A DNA stretch of 64,000 nt from positions 1 to 64,000 of the forward strand of contig JAEUIZ010000055.1 in assembly GCA_016793805.1 (NCBI GenBank). The letters run 5' to 3'. Source of the DNA: Phycisphaerae bacterium. Lineage in GTDB: Bacteria > Planctomycetota > Phycisphaerae > Phycisphaerales > UBA1924. Position 1 is the stretch's first letter. Every line of letters begins with the position of its first letter. Below the pieces are notes generated by a model. It had not been told where the DNA came from and made no database searches. It saw only the letters and a program-made list of their open reading frames with translations. Both the position numbers and the translations under genes were made by a program. Below are positions 60,585 to 64,000 of this stretch, piece by piece.

Positions 60585-61454
60585 CTACTTCGCGGGCTTG
60601 GACCGATTCCCGCCGGCGGCCGGCGACCGTGCTGCGACGAGTCTCTCGAGCACGATCTTGTTCTGTTCTGCCGTCAGGCGTGCCATGATGGAGACGACCA
60701 ACTGTCGCTGCTGCGCGGGCGTCGGCTTGCCCTTGGTCTTCTGGACGTGCTCGATCACGAGGTTGCGGACGAACGCCTCTTGCTCGCTGCTGAGGTTGAG
60801 TTCGGCGATGAGTTCGTCGAGTTCTTTCTGGCCGGCGCCGATCTGCCGCTCGTACGACCGCTTGACCTCGAGCCCGAGGTCGGCGAGGCGTTCGCGGGCG
60901 GCGATGGCGCGAGGCCGGGCGCGCTCGCCCTTGGCCTTGGCGTCGGCGACGGCCTCGTCGGCGATGGCGCGGCGATAGACCGAGACGAGCGAGGTGAACG
61001 TGCCGCGCGCCGCGGGCGGGAGGGCGTCGTGCAACTCGTCGACGAGTTCGCCGCGGGCGCGCAAGGGCTCGAGTTTGGCGTTGAACTCGGCCAGGAGCGA
61101 GAGGATCGCGGCCCGATCGCCGCCCTGCCGGGCCGTGACGAACCGGAGCAGGAGGTCGATGTTGTCACGGACGATGCGGTCCATGATCGCCGCGCGCTCG
61201 TTGAGGATTCTCGTCGTCGCCTCGCGGGCCTCGCTGTCGAGGTCGAGGAGCGCCAGCGCGGCCTCCTCGGGGGGCAGGTCGAGCCGCTTGACCCGTCCGG
61301 TGAAGTCGCGTTCGACGAGTGAGGGCGCGCTCGCCGGCGCGACCTTTGGCCCGGCGAGCACCTCGCGGTCGCTGGACCCGCGGTCCGATTGAGCGAGTGC
61401 GAGGGCGGGCCAGAGCAGTGCCGTGCAGACGAGGGCGAAAGCGAGTCGGATCAT
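60585..61454 (-). CDS. Exported helical protein of unknown function
   Basis: 289 residues, signal peptide MIRLAFALVCTALLWPALAL AQ. The mature domain is strongly helical and charged (EEAALALLDLDSEAREATTR, ERLADLGLEVKRSYERQI), possibly coiled-coil, reminiscent of periplasmic chaperone-like or metal-sensing CpxP/Spy-type helical proteins, but no signature is seen. Divergent from pyrE with 62 bases between. Confidence 0.72.
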   Translation of the reverse strand: MIRLAFALVCTALLWPALALAQSDRGSSDREVLAGPKVAPASAPSLVERDFTGRVKRLDLPPEEAALALLDLDSEAREATTRILNERAAIMDRIVRDNIDLLLRFVTARQGGDRAAILSLLAEFNAKLEPLRARGELVDELHDALPPAARGTFTSLVSVYRRAIADEAVADAKAKGERARPRAIAARERLADLGLEVKRSYERQIGAGQKELDELIAELNLSSEQEAFVRNLVIEHVQKTKGKPTPAQQRQLVVSIMARLTAEQNKIVLERLVAARSPAAGGNRSKPAK

Positions 61455-61516
61455 GGGCGGCTCCTCGTGCTGATCAACGCCGGCGACCGGCGTGGATTGC
61501 CGCGTACCCTTTGGGA

Positions 61517-62083
61517 ATGGAAGCCACCGCGTCTCGCTCGGACCGTGAGAAACTGGCGTCGGAGATCGCGCGCGTCGCGCTGCTCCGCGGGACGTTCACC
61601 CTTCGATCGGGTCGGACGAGTTCGTACTACCTTGACAAGTACCTTTTTTCGACGAGGCCGGAGGTCCTGAAACCGCTCGCGGACCTGTTCGCGGTCGAGA
61701 TCGCGGGCGTGGCGTCGCGTCTGGGGGTGCGGGTGGATCGGCTCGCGGGCGCCGAGTTGGGCGGGATCCCGCTGGTGACGGCGGCGAGCATGAAGACCGG
61801 CCTGCCGTGCGTGTTTGTACGGAACCAGAAGAAGGACTATGGGACCGCAAAGCGGCTCGAGGGCGTGCTGAACGCGGGCGAGGCTGTTGTGATCGTCGAG
61901 GACGTGGCGACGACCGGGGGGCAGGCGCTGGAGGCGGCGGGCGTGATCCGCGAGAGCGGGGCGAGGGCCGTGGCCATCATCGCGACGATCGATCGGCAAG
62001 AGGGCGCGCGCGAGGCGATCGAGAGGGCGGGCATCGCGTTCTCAGCGCTCTTCACCAAGGCGGACCTGGGAATACACGAGTAA
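61517..62083 (+). CDS. pyrE: Orotate phosphoribosyltransferase
   Basis: 188 residues. Catalyses orotate plus PRPP to orotidine 5'-monophosphate in pyrimidine synthesis. TLRSGRTSSYYLDKYLF, the AGAELGGIPLVTA and VRNQKKDYGT segments and the PRPP-binding motif VVIVEDVATTGGQAL are all present. A TACCCT box is 6 bases before the ATG, without ribosome-binding site. Short of the 210-residue norm of some families but complete. Confidence 0.95.
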   Translation: MEATASRSDREKLASEIARVALLRGTFTLRSGRTSSYYLDKYLFSTRPEVLKPLADLFAVEIAGVASRLGVRVDRLAGAELGGIPLVTAASMKTGLPCVFVRNQKKDYGTAKRLEGVLNAGEAVVIVEDVATTGGQALEAAGVIRESGARAVAIIATIDRQEGAREAIERAGIAFSALFTKADLGIHE

Positions 62084-62085
62084 CG

Positions 62086-62853
62086 TCAGGCGTTGGGTGG
62101 GGCGTCGGCGGTGGTCCCGTGGTTCTTGGCGGCGTGTGCCTGCCGCTTGGCCTCGTGCCGGACGATGGAGCCCGTGACGAGGTAGGTGACGTCCTCGGCG
62201 ATGTTCTTCATGAGGTCGCCGATGCGTTCGAGTTCGCGTCCGAGGCGGTAGATGAGGAGCCCGTTGTGGATCTCGCGCGGGTCCTTGCGCATGAGGTCCT
62301 GGGTCTCCTCGAAGAGGCGCTTCTCGAGCCCGTCGATGATCTCGTCCTCGGCGATGATCTGGGCGGCGAGGTGGGCGTCCTCGTCGAGCACGGCCCGAAG
62401 GAGCGAGTGGCACATCACCGGGACACGCTGGCCCATGTCCACGAGCGCGGTGGGCCACTTCGGGGGGTGCGTGGGATCCATGCGCGTCGCGATCTTGGCG
62501 ATCGAGGAGGCGTGGTCGCCCACGCGCTCGATGTCGGAGTTGACCTTGAGGATGAACGTGATGACGCGGAAGTCGCGCGCGAAGGGCTGCTCGAGCGTCA
62601 GCAGGCGGTAGCACTCCTGCTCGATGGCGACCTCTTCCTGGTCGATCCGGTCGTCGCGGCGTCGGACCTCCTTGGCCGCGGGCGCGTCGAGTTTCCAGAG
62701 GGCGTCGAGGGCGGCCTCGAGCATCCCGATGGCGACCGTGGCCTCTTGGATCAGGCGGCGCTTGAGCCCCACGAGGCTGCGGTCGAATCCGTAGCGGGTG
62801 TCGGCACGGGGAACGGGAGGTGGGGATGACGCCGCGTCGGGCTCGTTGGGCAT
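62086..62853 (-). CDS. phoU: Phosphate-signalling protein PhoU
   Basis: 255 residues, ATG at 62853. The two three-helix PhoU repeats are visible with DDRIDQEEVAIEQECYRLL and ERVGDHASSIAKIATR, then the second repeat with LGRELERIGDLMKNIAEDVT. PhoU silences PhoR via the Pst transporter and thus links to the PhoB/PhoR-like pair at 48564-50697. The N-terminus has a Pro/Asp-rich extension of 20 residues. No pst genes are in the window. Divergent from the methyltransferase gene. Confidence 0.92.
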   Translation of the reverse strand: MPNEPDAASSPPPVPRADTRYGFDRSLVGLKRRLIQEATVAIGMLEAALDALWKLDAPAAKEVRRRDDRIDQEEVAIEQECYRLLTLEQPFARDFRVITFILKVNSDIERVGDHASSIAKIATRMDPTHPPKWPTALVDMGQRVPVMCHSLLRAVLDEDAHLAAQIIAEDEIIDGLEKRLFEETQDLMRKDPREIHNGLLIYRLGRELERIGDLMKNIAEDVTYLVTGSIVRHEAKRQAHAAKNHGTTADAPPNA

Positions 62854-62911
62854 GGCGGATCCGTCGGATGGAGCGCGTGGGGTCGTTCTCCCGCTATTCT
62901 TAGACCCCTCG

Positions 62912-63808
62912 ATGCCCCGCGTGCGACACACCCTCAAGCAGATGCTGGCGCGGCTGGGTCGGCCCGCGCTCGTGGAGGTGACGGCTCGCGTCGGGAACCT
63001 CGACGCGGCGATGGCCGCGCATGCCTCCGACACCGCCGACAGGCTGGCACGCATCGAGGCGTCGCTGGGTGCTCTCGCCGGCGCCACGCTCGCGCAGGAG
63101 AAGTACCGGGAAGAACTGGGGTTCTGGCGGTGGCTGATCACCACCGAGGCCGGGCGGCGATCGCTCCCCGCGCCGTTCGAGGTGGTCTTCGGACAGTGGC
63201 AGCGGGATCGGCTCCGCGAACTGGCACGCTGGCTCGACCTGGGCGAGGACGACGCCCTCGACGCGGCGCTGGATCGCTGGTGCGAGGCGCGGTCGGCGAT
63301 CGAGATCGGAGCCGGGCCGTATCCGTGCCTGGCCGCGGCCCCGCGATGGAGGCGCGCCGTGGCGGTCGACCCGATCGCGCGCGGGTACGCCGAGGAGGGG
63401 TTGATCCCCGCCTCTGCCGGGCATGTCGTGTATGTCGAGGCGGCCGGCGAGCGGCTCCCGCTCCCGTCCGGCTCGGCGGACCTGGTGGTCGTCGAGAACG
63501 CCCTGGACCATGTGACGAATCCCGCCGCGGTGCTGGCCGAGGCGAGGCGGGTGCTTCGGTCCGATGGGCTTCTGTGGCTGCTGGTGGACCTCTCCACTCA
63601 CACGGACCACATGCACCCGCACGCGTTCGACGAGCGGTCGATCCGGGGGCTGCTGGCCTCGTGCGGGTTCGAGTCGGTGCGCGATCGCGTCTCGGATCAC
63701 AAGAGCCACCCGAAGGCGTTCGGCGAGTACCGCGGGCTGCTGCGCCCGAAACCTCTGCCGCCCCCGCCTATCGCATCCCGGGCGGTCTCGGCAGGCTCAG
63801 GGCGCTGA
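62912..63808 (+). CDS. SAM-dependent methyltransferase
   Basis: 298 residues from the ATG at 62912. A class-I fold is recognised from EIGAGPYPCLAAA (motif I), AVDPIA (motif II), ADLVVVENALDHVTNP (motif IV) and ARRVLRSDGLLWLLVD (post-motif), as in the methyltransferase-11/UbiE type. The first 110 residues are a helical non-catalytic domain. Substrate unknown. It overlaps the 3' end of the convergent gene by 41 bases. Confidence 0.82.
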   Translation: MPRVRHTLKQMLARLGRPALVEVTARVGNLDAAMAAHASDTADRLARIEASLGALAGATLAQEKYREELGFWRWLITTEAGRRSLPAPFEVVFGQWQRDRLRELARWLDLGEDDALDAALDRWCEARSAIEIGAGPYPCLAAAPRWRRAVAVDPIARGYAEEGLIPASAGHVVYVEAAGERLPLPSGSADLVVVENALDHVTNPAAVLAEARRVLRSDGLLWLLVDLSTHTDHMHPHAFDERSIRGLLASCGFESVRDRVSDHKSHPKAFGEYRGLLRPKPLPPPPIASRAVSAGSGR

Positions 63809-64000
63809 GGTAGTCCGGCCCGCCCGCTCGCATCGAGACTTTCTCTGTCACCACAGTCGCTTGCGCGGCTCGATCGCCCAGCGCCGCATAGGCGGCGGAC
63901 GGCAACTCCTGCCAGCCGTCGGCGGCATCGGCGATGACCCGCGCCAAACGATCCGCGCCCTCGCGCGAGTCGGGCAGCACGCCCTCCGGCCCGGCGATCG
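63768..64000 (-). CDS. Partial CDS, 3' portion only (gene continues past the window end)
   Basis: The frame is open through the last base of the window, so the start lies outside; the GTG at 63980 is only a Val codon. About 77 C-terminal residues are visible, ending SLPRPPGMR. A helix with SREGADRLARVIADAADGW is followed by SAAYAALGDRAAQATVVTEK. I do not recognise it. Convergent with the methyltransferase and overlapping it by 41 bases. Confidence 0.55.
   Translation of the reverse strand, partial: IAGPEGVLPDSREGADRLARVIADAADGWQELPSAAYAALGDRAAQATVVTEKVSMRAGGPDYLSALSLPRPPGMR

Noticed and set aside
1..64000. Prophage, insertion sequence or integrative element
   Set aside because: No transposase, integrase, terminal inverted repeats, direct-repeat flanks or phage structural genes were seen; the single tRNA has no copied 3' end in the window that I could find.

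Overview
The window looks like a chromosomal segment of a high-GC planctomycete, most likely of the Phycisphaerae. The inference rests on four things: strong G/C bias at third codon positions, many exported proteins ending in a short Cys-containing dockerin-like tail (motif family LNVNDF...CF...FAAGCP), a type-IV-pilin-like gene with the ITLIELLVVIAIIAI-type N-terminus, and a zinc-ribbon-tailed membrane protein. No rRNA, insertion sequence, integrase, phage gene or CRISPR array was seen; one tRNA (Ile, GAU) is present.

Layout. 1-8.4 kb: a truncated proline-repeat/TPR protein, a cold-shock protein and histidine kinase pair, a ParA ATPase carrying a C-terminal glycogen-binding-like (CBM48) domain with a P-loop-less MinD-like partner, clpX and two small conserved genes. 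8.4-18 kb: a Cys-rich lipoprotein, two tandem M14 carboxypeptidases with dockerin-like tails, a solute-binding protein overlapping pyruvate kinase, a pilin-like protein and a subtilisin with PA14. 18-20.4 kb: tRNA-Ile, a DUF502 membrane protein, hpf, ptsN-type EIIA and HPr. 20.5-27 kb: a tectonin-like propeller, an RsbU-type phosphatase, uppP, three-to-four envelope-related or unknown genes, a glycosyltransferase and an RRM protein. 27-32 kb: ferredoxin and iscX, an exported propeller, an iodotyrosine-deiodinase-like nitroreductase, and an M16 homologue that has lost its zinc site. 32-44.7 kb: a long accessory run of exported proteins (M1 peptidase, RCC1-like, lactonase-like and HAF-repeat proteins), most with the dockerin-like tail, plus one glycosyltransferase. 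44.9-51 kb: a TetR regulator, two paralogous porins and a PhoB/PhoR-like two-component pair. 51-64 kb: phoH, a 7TM-HD phosphodiesterase, a PEP-CTERM-type protein facing a sialidase-like dockerin protein, an M3 peptidase, two exported unknowns, pyrE, phoU, a methyltransferase and a truncated gene.

The most unusual item is a 13-copy ACTC tetranucleotide tract lying between a well-formed ribosome-binding site plus ATG (34566) and an RCC1-like exported protein. In this copy the ATG is out of frame with the protein; one more unit or two fewer would restore a signal peptide and the whole reading frame, the hallmark of a phase-variable (slipped-strand) switch. The second is the ParA-CBM48 fusion translationally coupled to a MinD-like pseudo-ATPase, with GTTC...GAAC inverted repeats just upstream. 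Several genes also have a TANNNT -10 box only 5-10 bases before the start codon and no ribosome-binding site, which suggests leaderless transcripts are common here.
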